From positions 1,364,001 to 1,428,000 of the forward strand of contig JABMLP010000016.1 of assembly GCA_013176395.1 (NCBI GenBank): DNA of 64,000 bases. The letters run 5' to 3'. Position numbers and translations under genes: made by a program. Positions 54,915-64,000 of this stretch are shown here, piece by piece (position 1 is the stretch's first letter; the number at the start of each line of letters is the position of its first letter). This DNA is from Venturia oleaginea. Its lineage: Eukaryota; Ascomycota; Dothideomycetes; Venturiales; Venturiaceae. The notes under the pieces were generated by a model. That model searched no databases. It saw nothing but the letters and a program-made list of their open reading frames with translations, and was not told the origin of the DNA.

Positions 54915-55240
54915 GCACCATATCATATCGCACTTTGCAAGCTAGAAAGCTTGGATTTGAAGATACCTTTTGGAGCATAGCAAAAGTCTCTCTGTGTCTG
55001 CTCTAGGCATGAATTTGTCAGGTCTAAACACAAGAATTTTGCTTCTCATTTTTCAGTCTTGCAGTCTGCCTCGCATCCTTCACTCTGCCTTGGGGTGAAA
55101 TCTTGCTGCATGCACTTCGCCTTGTAACCGCCTGAAAACAGAACGGGGTATACGCCTTGCCATTCCTCCCCCGTATAGAATGCTTACGCATATATCAGCT
55201 CATCTTTCGCATTCCCTACTGCATTGCAGCTTTAGAGAAC
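54915..55240. other. Intergenic region
   Basis: Short region after the thioesterase with no recognised feature. Confidence 0.4.
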
Positions 55241-55249
55241 AACGTAGCT

Positions 55250-55765
55250 TCCCCGTCGAAGAAGTTGAATCAGCGCAAAGTGTACTTCTCCGTCTAACAG
55301 CTCTGGGCCAACGACTCAATGACCCACAAAGCTCATTCTCTTGCAAGCTATGCCGAAGCTGTTGTGTCGCAGCTACAGAGAATTTAACCATTCTGGGCAG
55401 AACTAGATGATATCTTGCGCTCAGCCTGTGGACCACTCAAAAACAAGGACTCTTTCTACCAGGAAAGGAACAGCCCATTTTCGGGAGCGATCGCTGTCAA
55501 TTCGCACCACATGCTTGAGTTGTTCCAGCTCTACAGCTCAGACTATACATTTATCTATGATCATGGTCAGGCAATTCTGCACCAGGCTGCAATCATCGCG
55601 GATGCTGAGACCTGTCAAATTGTCTCCAGTGCTAAGTTGACAGGTATCGACATATACGGTGTCGACCACCATGGTATGACTGCGTCCCAGCATTTCAACT
55701 ATAGGATGGGGATTTCCGATGAGTTGGAGACGGCCTTTGGGGCTTTGATCGAGAGTATACGATAA
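55250..55765 (+). pseudogene. Decayed unknown gene
   Basis: One open block, about 55394-55765 (AELDDILRSACGPLK to ALIESIR), reads like real protein. Coding-like upstream blocks (VEEVESAQSVLL, SYAEAVVSQLQRI) are separated from it by in-frame stops. I do not recognise the family. A fragment of a degraded gene is the simplest reading; an unrecognised intron is possible. Confidence 0.35.
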
Positions 55766-56880
55766 GCGAGCGCTAGGCATAAGCCGAAAGAACTTACACA
55801 TCTCAGCTCGACAATGAAATGAAGCCGATGATGATTTTGTAGACGCGCAAGAGACAAATGGTGGACCTTCTGATTCCTGGCTGCTGGATACCAACATCTG
55901 TTATTGATTTCACGCCATACCATTTCTTTTCTCAGCCTGGACATTCGTTCTTCAATATTCATGTAATTCTCTATGCGATTCTGTACTTACGACCTTCACA
56001 TCCTCGCATTTTAAGTCAACCTCTGTTACCAATCATCTTCAATACCAACACCGGTCATCATAAGATGATAGCGTGTCTATTCCCCCTTTACTAACAAACC
56101 CGCATCGTGAAGCCGAAAAGTCTGCCAATCTTTCAGAGTCAACACCTGTAGTGGATGACCCGCACACCCAACAAAGCTTCCAGCCGAAAACCATTAGCCA
56201 GACAAACATGACCCCATCCCCGTAGAATCCCACACCTTCTCAATCATTTCCTCTCCTAGTTAGCACCAAAAACGATTTCTTCTCGAAGCATTCCATGCAC
56301 TCCCCTCTCCAGGCCATGGAAACGAATCCTCAAAACACCTGTTTCAACTTTCTGACACTCCATGCAAACAAGATTGTTTCTTGAGATATTTCCTAAAGAA
56401 ATTAATGTGAAATGGGATGGGTTTGGAAATGTCACTAGTAAGCTTTGATAACGATAACGCAGGAAGTCGAATTATTTACTGGTGCCTGGTTGGCTGTAGG
56501 ACGCCTGGGACACTGCGTTCAGCTGTATTTGTTGGAGAGCTGGGTTGACGAACAGAAGGGTCTGCTCGGTGCCTATTAGGTCATGGAGGAGAGCTACCTG
56601 GATAGCTACGACATATCGAAGGTAATTACAGCTTGAATTCTCCATGCACAGTCAATATCCACGATAATAACCTTGAGAATTAAGACAACCGGAAATCTCG
56701 AACGCAAGAATCAAATTCCCCATAAAACAACAACATAATGCCTTAACGATGGAACTTACAATGGCAAATAACAAATAACAAATAGCGAAAATCTCATATC
56801 TCGCCTCCCATGAATGTAGTAATCAGAGGTAAAGTGCATAGAAGAACGCTTCTACGGGGTAAATCCTCCCAAATATTAAG
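55766..56880. other. Intergenic region, 1.1 kb
   Basis: No gene recognised. The left TIR of pogo copy E was expected near 56800-56870 but is not seen. Confidence 0.5.
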
Positions 56881-58500
56881 TCATACGATTAAGTTAATTA
56901 CAATGTTCTCCTCTTCATTTGGTGGTTCTTCCTCAATGTAAGGCTCTTGATCAACCTGGTTACTGCTGATAACTGAAGCTTCTTTAGAAAGTTGAAGTAA
57001 GCTTGAGCCCTCTGCAACAGTTAAAGCGCTTGATTGACTAATATATCTCCCTTTTAGTTGCCTCTTTCGCTTCTGCCTCTCATTTGCAGCCCTTAATTTC
57101 TCATTTTCCGCAGCTAGTAAAGCGGCGCCTTGCATCGCGATCTGGCAGCCCTTGACAAGCTGATTAAGGGCCTGATCTGTTGGTGTTGGTGGACTTTTTG
57201 AACGTCTCTTAAGATAGCCTTTAATTGTAGCTACCTGCAGCTCTAACTGGGTTAGATTCTGAGGTGTTTCTGGTTGCCATTGCTCTTGGTTTGCGGCCAA
57301 GGGCGCTGTAGGGGTAGATGGCCTAATCTGGATGGTTGAAAGTACCTGATCTGGATCAAAAGGTACGAGACCGGCAGCAGTGAAGCTGCGTTGAATATTG
57401 CTTAGTGTGAGGGCACTAATTCGAGCAATTTTAAAGGCGTGAAGGAACTCAATTTTGTCGATATGATTTATGCCAAGCCTCATGTATTCCGAGGCTTGGT
57501 GGCCGTAGGTACGCTTGAGGACCGAAAAACAACCAATATCGAGAGGTTGAAGAAGATGTGATGAATGCGGTGGCATACAAAGAGTAATAATCATCCGGTC
57601 TGCACAAAATTGATCAAATTCTGGCGTCGCGTGGCTGCCGTGGCCATCCAGAATTAGTAGTCGATAACTACCAACCTTTCTTGCAGCTGTATTTGGCTCG
57701 AAAACCTCTTTTAACCAATGTAATCCAAGCTTGTCATTAGTCCATCCATTTGTACTCAAAGCGATTGTCCAATCAGGCGGTAGATTGTTGTTTTCGTACC
57801 AAGATGATATATGTACCTTGCCTTTGAAGATCACCATCGGCGGGAGGCTCCAACCCAGCGCATTGATCGGTTCGATTGCCGTAACCCATTCGCGATCGCC
57901 AGGCTGTAATTGAGGGGGTCTGCCACGCCTATCTGAGGCAGTAACTACGCGTGAGGTACTTGCAAGGCCCATTGCAAAGCCAGTTTCGTCGAAGTTGTAG
58001 ATATCGTTATTGAGGATGCCGTATTTAGCGATTGTGTTTTGTACAAGCCGAAACCAGGCCCCAATAAGGGCTGGATCTTCGCATCTTGCCCTTTGATTAT
58101 CGTAGCTGCGTGAATATCGCGATTTGAGGCTAGGGCGGCGGTTGATGTATCGCTGAGGCCAATTGACACCGATTTTGCAATCTGAGCCTACACGCTGCTC
58201 GAGTACGATTTTTGCCGCATCGCGTACCCCAGTAACGGTCAATGGATAAGCTCTTTCATCCATAGATAGTATCCAATGCTCAACGACCTCCTCTTCCGTA
58301 TCCGTAAGCTTGTGGCAATTTGGGCGCGAATCGACGCGTGAAGCGCGTCCGCGGAGGCGGGAGGCAAGGGAAGTAAATGGGACAGAATAGGCATCAGCGG
58401 CCTTTCGAATACTTGGAAAATGGCCTTTCAAATAAGCGTCATGAGCGAGGAGTAGTTGACCCTCTTTCTGGGCCTTTGTATTGACTAGTTGTAGTGGCAT
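56881..58500 (-). CDS. pogo-type transposase, copy E, intact frame
   Basis: 539 aa from ATG 58500 (MPLQLVNTKAQKEGQLL) to TGA at 56881. HTH/CENP-B-like region (RKAADAYSVPFTSLASRLRG), DDE core (YNFDETGFAMGL, LLILDGHGSHATPEF, HLLQPLDIGCFSVLK), coiled C-terminus; the zinc knuckle of copies A and D is missing. It is diverged from A and D, hence another subfamily. The open frame without a left TIR suggests either recent loss of the end or retention of the protein. Confidence 0.9.
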   Translation of the reverse strand: MPLQLVNTKAQKEGQLLLAHDAYLKGHFPSIRKAADAYSVPFTSLASRLRGRASRVDSRPNCHKLTDTEEEVVEHWILSMDERAYPLTVTGVRDAAKIVLEQRVGSDCKIGVNWPQRYINRRPSLKSRYSRSYDNQRARCEDPALIGAWFRLVQNTIAKYGILNNDIYNFDETGFAMGLASTSRVVTASDRRGRPPQLQPGDREWVTAIEPINALGWSLPPMVIFKGKVHISSWYENNNLPPDWTIALSTNGWTNDKLGLHWLKEVFEPNTAARKVGSYRLLILDGHGSHATPEFDQFCADRMIITLCMPPHSSHLLQPLDIGCFSVLKRTYGHQASEYMRLGINHIDKIEFLHAFKIARISALTLSNIQRSFTAAGLVPFDPDQVLSTIQIRPSTPTAPLAANQEQWQPETPQNLTQLELQVATIKGYLKRRSKSPPTPTDQALNQLVKGCQIAMQGAALLAAENEKLRAANERQKRKRQLKGRYISQSSALTVAEGSSLLQLSKEASVISSNQVDQEPYIEEEPPNEEENIVINLIV

Positions 58501-58572
58501 TGTGGGTTAATCGATGAGGATACGAAAATGTGTACCGCTCGGTGGTGTGTACCGCTCGATGGTGGATTACGT
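56881..58572 (-). mobile_element. pogo-like transposon, copy E, one visible end
   Basis: The right end at about 58530-58572 has two iterons (ACCATCGAGCGGTACAC, then ACCACCGAGCGGTACAC) and closes in ACGT. The next bases are TG rather than TA. No inverted partner is found left of the stop codon at 56881, so the left end is deleted or too diverged to see. The element interrupts an M18 aminopeptidase gene. Confidence 0.8.
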
Positions 58573-58573
58573 T

Positions 58574-58775
58574 GACAACAATTGCAAAGGGATTCCCAGG
58601 TTGCCATAATTTTCCAACAGCGAAAGCAATAATCGAAGAGCCGGAGCCTCTGCTTCTCGTAACAAAATATTTACCACCAGGCTTGATGGTGTCAGCCCAC
58701 GAGTTCTTCTCCTCAATCTCAACGATGTGTCCCTCTAAGAGATGTTTCTTGACAGTATCAACAGCGTGATAGACT
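58574..58775 (-). pseudogene. Truncated M18 aspartyl aminopeptidase gene
   Basis: One exon of 67 complete codons after a TAG acceptor at 58776. It reads VYHAVDTVKKHLLEGH, EEKNSWADTIKPGGKYFVTR and IIAFAVGKLWQPGNPFAIVV, the N-terminal region of aspartyl aminopeptidases (DNPEP/Ape4 type). It ends exactly at the pogo copy E terminus, where the family normally continues with the first metal-ligand histidine motif. The remaining 350 or so residues are not found in this window. Confidence 0.82.
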
Positions 58776-59855
58776 CTACGGACAAAATGTCAGCAGCATA
58801 TCAAGAGCAGGGGGGGGGGATATAGATGTTACGATGGCGAACTGTCGGCAAAGGTACAAAACTCTCTCGCAACTTGTAAACTCTGCTGTTTTCGTCTCAT
58901 AACTTGTAACCTCCGCTATTTTCGTCGCGCCTCGCTGTAAATCTCGGCCTGTGTCTCATTATTTGGCGGGTCCAATCTCGCCTTCGCTCTGCTCGTCAGC
59001 CCAGCCAGCGTCGCGAGTGCAAGTGCAAGTCCAAGACCAAGTGGACTCGACGTGCACCACGGCATTTTAGCATTCCGAGATGGCATTTCGATGGGGTTTT
59101 CAAGGCATTGTTGATGGATGGTTTGTCTTTGGAGGTGAGAAGAAGTCGTTTATCTAACCGGGATCGTCTCAAACTCAGAGAATCTTGTCGGTAATCAATG
59201 TATCAATACGTCGTCTATCAAATCAAGCACTTTTGTGCACTACGGAAGTCCCATGTTCTCGGTATACAGATTTCTTACCAATGCCATGATATCAGAAGTA
59301 AACATGGGCAGATGCCTGATCTAATTGAATCGGTGCCGAGACCAAGCTCCCCAACCCGGTTGCAAGCCACATCCGACCATTTCATACCCATACGCATCTA
59401 TCTATGTCCTCAAGCTGCGAACTGATAGAGAAAGCTGCGAGCACCCGATCAAGGCTAGCCGGATTGATTGGAGGAGCAATATCAATTCGGGAAACAGAAA
59501 AAAAATTGATACTAATTCAACTTGAACTCAAGCTTGTGCTGGGTTACGTCTTTGGCCTCATACAAGGGGCGAATACGGTTGGTCTGATTGGTTGCCGACC
59601 ATAATAATAAAGCATCAGCTTTGCTTCTTGACTAAGTCCTGGCTCGGAGCGAAGGGTACGACAGCCCTCCGCTAATTATACATTCCTGCCTTCATCATCT
59701 TGCCCGTCCTCCCTTGCTTTACCTGCCCTGGCGAGTGCGCATCGTATTCTATATAGCTCGCTCCACACCGTAATTTCGTCCACGCTGTTCCTCACTCTCT
59801 ATCTCACACTTACTTTGTACATGTCTGTCATTCTTTCCATTCTCTTGCCGCCACC
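58776..59855. other. Intergenic region, 1.1 kb
   Basis: Contains a G run at about 58811-58819 and a roughly 30-bp imperfect direct repeat around 58868-58930 (CTCATAACTTGTAAC type). The N-terminal exon of the aminopeptidase was not identified. No other gene seen. Confidence 0.5.
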
Positions 59856-61325
59856 ATGCCGACAATCTACCCTACATCACCTTCCTTGTCACTGAAACGG
59901 AAGCGCTTCTATTCCTCCACAGCTTTGATCGATCCTAGGAAAAACATCGACATCAGCACAGCAATCATTCTCACCGTTGCTCTATCAATTCTCGCCTCTG
60001 CATTCATTATCCTTTACCTCGTCTGGCGGAATCAACGAAATGCTAGGAAAGAAGCATTAATGGGGGAGGTTGATAATTCGGGTATGATGACTTTTGGAGA
60101 GGAATATGGCGTTGATTTGTGTAAAGTCAACAAGAAGTTCAGACAGTTCGGTGAGGAAGAGCAGCGTGGAACAACTGGGACTGAGCTGGGGGCCATCAGG
60201 AGAACTTCGCTGCCGACTGCAAGAAGACATTCTAGTCCGCTATCCGGAAAGAATTTGAATGGCCATGATGAGATCGTTGCACAGCATACGATGCAGCCAA
60301 TCTTGACGTGCACGCCCGATCGGAGTGATCGGGAATCGACTGTAGAGCGCGAACTCATGGAAATTGAAAGGGCGGGCAAACCAAGAGGTGGATGGTGGAG
60401 CGACGTACAGGAGGAGCCACAAGAATTTCCCCGCCGCGGCTCTCGAGACTTTGGCTCGCGAATGGTCCCATCCGACGAGCTTTGCTCCTCGCCATCAGAT
60501 ACAACGCCAGTATCACCAAAAAGGCTGTCAGCCATATTTCAAAGTCGACACACAACGCCCGAACCACCAACCACAACAAGGAGCGAACCTTCGAATGCTT
60601 TCCCGCCACAATCTCCTCCACAACCAATCTCACTTTCCATCCCCGCCTCGCTACCACAAGCTTTTCAAGGACTGCCATCATCACCTTCGCCATACATGAA
60701 CGCACCTCTCCCAGCAATTCCGCCCCATACTGCGGCTCGAGGGAGATCTCCGGCACCAGCCCCTATCAACACGTCCCGAGCACCTCAGAAGCTGTACCCA
60801 GACGCAACCGAGGAGAATGTCGTTCATGTACTGAAACTAGAGCCAGGACATCATCATTCGCAGTCTCAACACCGCAAATATTCCAACACGCCTCTCCCAG
60901 CCATCCCAGGTCATCCCGTTCCTCGATCAATTTCTCCATCGCCTCCACGAAATGTATCAGCTGCAGATTTCGCGTCTGATTATTCTGATTCCGATGATGA
61001 AGAAGTCGAGCTTCGAGAAGTCCGTGATTTCACCCTTGTCCGCGACCCATCACCGGAGCCGGAGTTGGGCATGGGACGAAAAGTAGAGATCCGCAAATCT
61101 TCTGGCAAATTGGAGGGTTGGAGTCCAACGAGACTATCACAATGTCCCGCGGCCGTTGCTACACCAGGAATGTTCTCTCCCGTTTTTATTCAACAACGCA
61201 CTGCCTCTTCTCCACGCGAACGAATCAGATCAAGGAGTCCAAGTCTGTTTAATCCTGGAAGTCCTGGCTCCATGCATCCCCTGAAAATGAATGCTCCCTC
61301 CGTCGAACCGCGTCCATGTCCATGA
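59856..61325 (+). CDS. Single-span membrane protein with disordered tail
   Basis: 489 aa, intronless, from ATG 59856. One hydrophobic helix lies at about residues 34-57 (ISTAIILTVALSILASAFII) followed by a basic stop-transfer (WRNQRNARK). There is no cleavable signal before it. The rest is Ser/Pro/Arg-rich and likely disordered, with many SP/TP sites (possible phosphorylation) and repeated APLPAIPPH-type and TPLPAIPGH motifs. I recognise no domain. It may be a plasma-membrane or endomembrane scaffold, but that is a guess. Confidence 0.75.
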   Translation: MPTIYPTSPSLSLKRKRFYSSTALIDPRKNIDISTAIILTVALSILASAFIILYLVWRNQRNARKEALMGEVDNSGMMTFGEEYGVDLCKVNKKFRQFGEEEQRGTTGTELGAIRRTSLPTARRHSSPLSGKNLNGHDEIVAQHTMQPILTCTPDRSDRESTVERELMEIERAGKPRGGWWSDVQEEPQEFPRRGSRDFGSRMVPSDELCSSPSDTTPVSPKRLSAIFQSRHTTPEPPTTTRSEPSNAFPPQSPPQPISLSIPASLPQAFQGLPSSPSPYMNAPLPAIPPHTAARGRSPAPAPINTSRAPQKLYPDATEENVVHVLKLEPGHHHSQSQHRKYSNTPLPAIPGHPVPRSISPSPPRNVSAADFASDYSDSDDEEVELREVRDFTLVRDPSPEPELGMGRKVEIRKSSGKLEGWSPTRLSQCPAAVATPGMFSPVFIQQRTASSPRERIRSRSPSLFNPGSPGSMHPLKMNAPSVEPRPCP

Positions 61326-62128
61326 GTGGGGGTTAGAATATATAGCCTTCGGTGGCTTTGATGTGTTGCTTGGCTGGTGGCTTGATGCCTGTTACTTGTT
61401 TTTCCTGGCATTGAAGGGGTCGGGAAGACTTTTACTTCCATTCTTATGTCTCTATTGGGTGGTTTGTACATTATATTGTGAGGGCCATCTACGACACTCG
61501 CTTGGAGTTCTTGTAAAAGCATTTAGGATGGATACCACTATTGGACTTTCGTTGGGTCTACCCGTAATAACACTCGTTAGTAGTACTCCTGGTTGGAGAT
61601 GAATAATACAAAAGCATGCTGTCTTTATCATTTCCCTCTTCTGCTTGCTTCTGCTGTTTTTGTTTGCGCGTGTAAGAACTGAGATCGAGTCTCTTCATTT
61701 CCTGGCAAATTCTGCTTTCCGCTTGATTCTGAGATGAAGCTGTGAGAATCGGCTGGATGATTTAGATAGTGCTCGTATGGAAGACCAAGGCGCTTGAAAT
61801 ATTGGCTTTGAGACTAGAATAATTGTAGTTAAGGTATGGTATGAAGAATGGATGACTTCCCCCGAGAGAGGCAGATTACAATCGGGCCAACGAGGTCGAG
61901 CGGATCTCAATGCCGCGAGGCTAGAAAGTGATTGAGGCTCGTTGTGGTGTAGGTATTCCTCTCGGAACTGGAATTTACTATCGAGCTAGTCGGGAAAAAG
62001 GTTACACACGTGACTCTCCCAAAGCGCGCTAAAGATTTCCTCGGAGCTCGAGTTTGAGGAGCACAAAATTTCGGTTCAAGCTATTTGCACCACAATTCCA
62101 TTACCAATTACATCACAACATCCCTAAA
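61326..62128. other. Intergenic region, 803 bp
   Basis: No gene recognised. It holds the 3' region of the membrane protein gene and the NHP2 promoter. Confidence 0.5.
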
Positions 62129-63030
62129 ATGGCCAAGGAGAGACCCGAGAAGAGCGTGAAGAAGGAACGCAAGGAGAAGAAGGAGAAGCGCTCCGAGACT
62201 GATGGCGTGAAGAAATCAAAGTCCAAGAAGGAAAAGAAGGGTATTGCTCGCCTCAATCCACTACTGCTTCGCGAAAAACTGCTAATATTTTTTCATAGTC
62301 CTCGTCGAGGAGAGAGATAGCTCGCCCGTTGCGGCGCCAGTCGTTCAGGTCGAGTCGAAGGACGTCGAGATGGAAGAGAAAGAAGAAAAAGAAGAGAAGC
62401 CCAGGATCATGATTCCAAAGGAAGCGCTTGTACCCTTTGCGAACCCTTTGGCCGATGATAAGCAGATGAAGAAGTTGTTGAGGTCGGTGAAGAAAGGTAT
62501 ACATCTCTTCTCTCCTTTTCACCGCGCGCAAATATCTGCGCGCGAGACAAGTTTTGCGAGCGCAGAACTGTTCAGTTACAATTGCGCGAGCACCAAGAGC
62601 AAGAAATAGAGAGAGCGTTGCTAACAATAGTCTCTATACAGCCGCCAAAAACAAGACGTTGAAACGCGGTGTCAAGGAAGTCGTCAAGTCCGTTCGCAAG
62701 CTCCCAGCACCCTCCGCTCCCTCATCTTCCACCACCTTCAACCCACCCGGAATCGTCATCCTCGCCGCCGACATCTCGCCCATGGACGTCATCTCCCATA
62801 TCCCTGTTCTCTGCGAAGACCACAACATCCCTTACATCTATGTCACATCGCGCGCAGAACTCGGTGCCGCTGGAAACACAAAGAGACCCACGTCGGTGGT
62901 CATGATTAGCAAGGATAAGGTAAAGAAAGCCGGTGCCAAAGATGATAAAGAGGGTGATGAAGAGTACAAAGAGGTTTACGCCGAGTTGTTGAAGTTGGTG
63001 CAGAAAGCGGGTGCTACGTTAAGGATTTAA
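62129..63030 (+). CDS. NHP2: H/ACA snoRNP protein NHP2 (L7Ae family)
   Basis: Three exons, 62129-62240, 62299-62496 and 62642-63030, give 232 aa. A Lys/Glu-rich N-terminus is followed by the L7Ae/L30e domain (about residues 105-225): KGVKEVVKS-type helix, GIVILAADISPMDVISHIP, LCEDHNIPYIYV and SRAELGAAGNTKRPTSVVMI. NHP2 is a core protein of H/ACA ribonucleoproteins that guide rRNA pseudouridylation and act in the nucleolus. The 145-bp second intron contains a perfect 7-bp GC-rich hairpin. Confidence 0.93.
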
Positions 63031-64000
63031 ATGCTTGAATATCGGGCGAAGAACTTGGTGTGTGTGATAAGCTGCGGTTGCACGAATATGGTGTTTCGGT
63101 GTCTGGCTGGGCTTAGGATTGATATTCGGCGCGTTTGCAGATTGGGCGATGGGATTTGTGGCAAGTTTCATCGTAGCCCTGCTTGGACGGACAAAAGCGT
63201 GTAGTCGAATGAATCTACAGCCTCGGCTGATCTCGTCTATCGCTTTGCAGGCATGGTCACAACAGAGATGTTGTGGCACTGGTAAGTCTGATTGAGGCGT
63301 GGCTAACATTCAAGGACGAACAGGGGTACTAATCAAACAGCTTTGCTTTTTGGATCTTGAGGAACTAATCATACAGGGCATGCGATGATCACGCCCAGTA
63401 AGGCAACGAGAATCTCACATTAAAGACGACATGACCTAGCACTTCTCTCATCATTTCTCAACAAGATCATCACATTTCCAACTCTGCTAATCTATTCCTC
63501 TCCCCTCCAAAGACAAACTCAATAAGGCAATTCATTCGTCACCGGCGGTGCCTTAACCACCTCCCTCGGCACAGAAACATATATAATAGCAATAGCCATA
63601 ATATCACTCTATTCCCCATCATGATTCAGATCCTCTCGGATTAATCGTCATCATACCTACGATAGATGACCTAGCTCTGCGATGGATCGCGATTCCTCCC
63701 AATTGTCGATGTCTCAACGTGATAGCATATGCTCATTCTGGAAATGTGTTTTGTGACTACGGTTTCGCCACTGGCTATGGCCATGATGGGTCAATTCAAG
63801 ATGTACTCCGAGGTGCCGGCATGCGAGGCTTGGGAGGCGTAGATCAGTTGCGTGTTTATGCGGAGGTCAAATGAGACGCCTCAGCAGAAACTCGGAAGGG
63901 ACAAACTGCCACACAAACCACCTATTCCGAGTCCATGTCGCTGACGACCTACAGCAGAGCTGGGGAACATACTGTTTTCTTTTGTCGAAGTTGTCCCGCT
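63031..64000. other. Terminal region with a possible last exon on the minus strand
   Basis: A minus-strand frame at about 63518-63610 ends in VVKAPPVTNELPY and a TGA, preceded by a hydrophobic stretch (MAIAIIYVSV) and an AG acceptor-like site. It could be the last exon of a gene running in from the right, but I cannot identify it. The rest shows nothing recognisable. Confidence 0.25.

Noticed and set aside
56840..56870. GGGTAAATCCTCC as a possible left TIR of pogo copy E
   Set aside because: Only a few bases resemble ACGTAATCCACC and no iterons follow.

Overview
The window looks like nuclear DNA of a filamentous ascomycete (Pezizomycotina, probably Leotiomycetes). Host genes carry short GT-AG introns of 48-190 bp. 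Their products include an RNR small subunit, PEX4, RRP46, NHP2, cysteinyl-tRNA synthetase and a GH17 glucanase. Several transposons resemble the pogo/Fot1/Flipper type known from such fungi. Family names come from motifs read by eye; no database search was run.

Layout: (1) 1-1.8 kb, a pogo-like DNA transposon (copy A) with one nonsense codon. (2) 2.2-12.5 kb, host genes: a zinc alcohol dehydrogenase, a GFA/CENP-V protein, the RNR small subunit, a WD40 protein and an unknown protein. (3) 12.8-34.9 kb, a nested transposon island. It holds a Tc1/mariner-type element, a palindromic pogo composite (copy B), and two MULE copies in opposite orientation. One MULE copy is split by a Ty3/gypsy chromovirus (gypsy-1). 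The island also holds a tandem-repeat block, a second and intact gypsy element (gypsy-2) inserted in a related retroelement, and a gag remnant. (4) 35.6-48 kb, host genes: GH17 glucanase, an OB-fold protein, RRP46, a decayed F-box gene, PEX4 and cysteinyl-tRNA synthetase, with the 3' part of pogo copy C between them. (5) 48.5-50.4 kb, a complete pogo element (copy D). (6) 50.6-55.8 kb, a decayed PTH11-like gene, a small unknown protein, an RluA-type pseudouridine synthase divergent from a hotdog thioesterase, and a decayed unknown gene. (7) 56.9-58.8 kb, pogo copy E abutting a truncated M18 aminopeptidase gene. (8) 59.9-63 kb, a one-span membrane protein and NHP2.

The most notable signals are in the mobile DNA. 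Copy B is an inverted duplication of its own 5' half, bounded by TIRs and TA duplications, and could yield hairpin RNA. All five pogo copies carry a TIR made of two tandem iterons whose sequence differs between copies. Three LTR elements have primer-binding sites complementary to their own LTR, implying Tf1-type self-priming. Both long gypsy elements carry the same possible -1 frameshift motif directly before the gag stop. Gypsy-1 has LTRs that look identical yet three single-base frameshifts. The premature stops I could examine are not C-to-T changes, so RIP is not the obvious cause.
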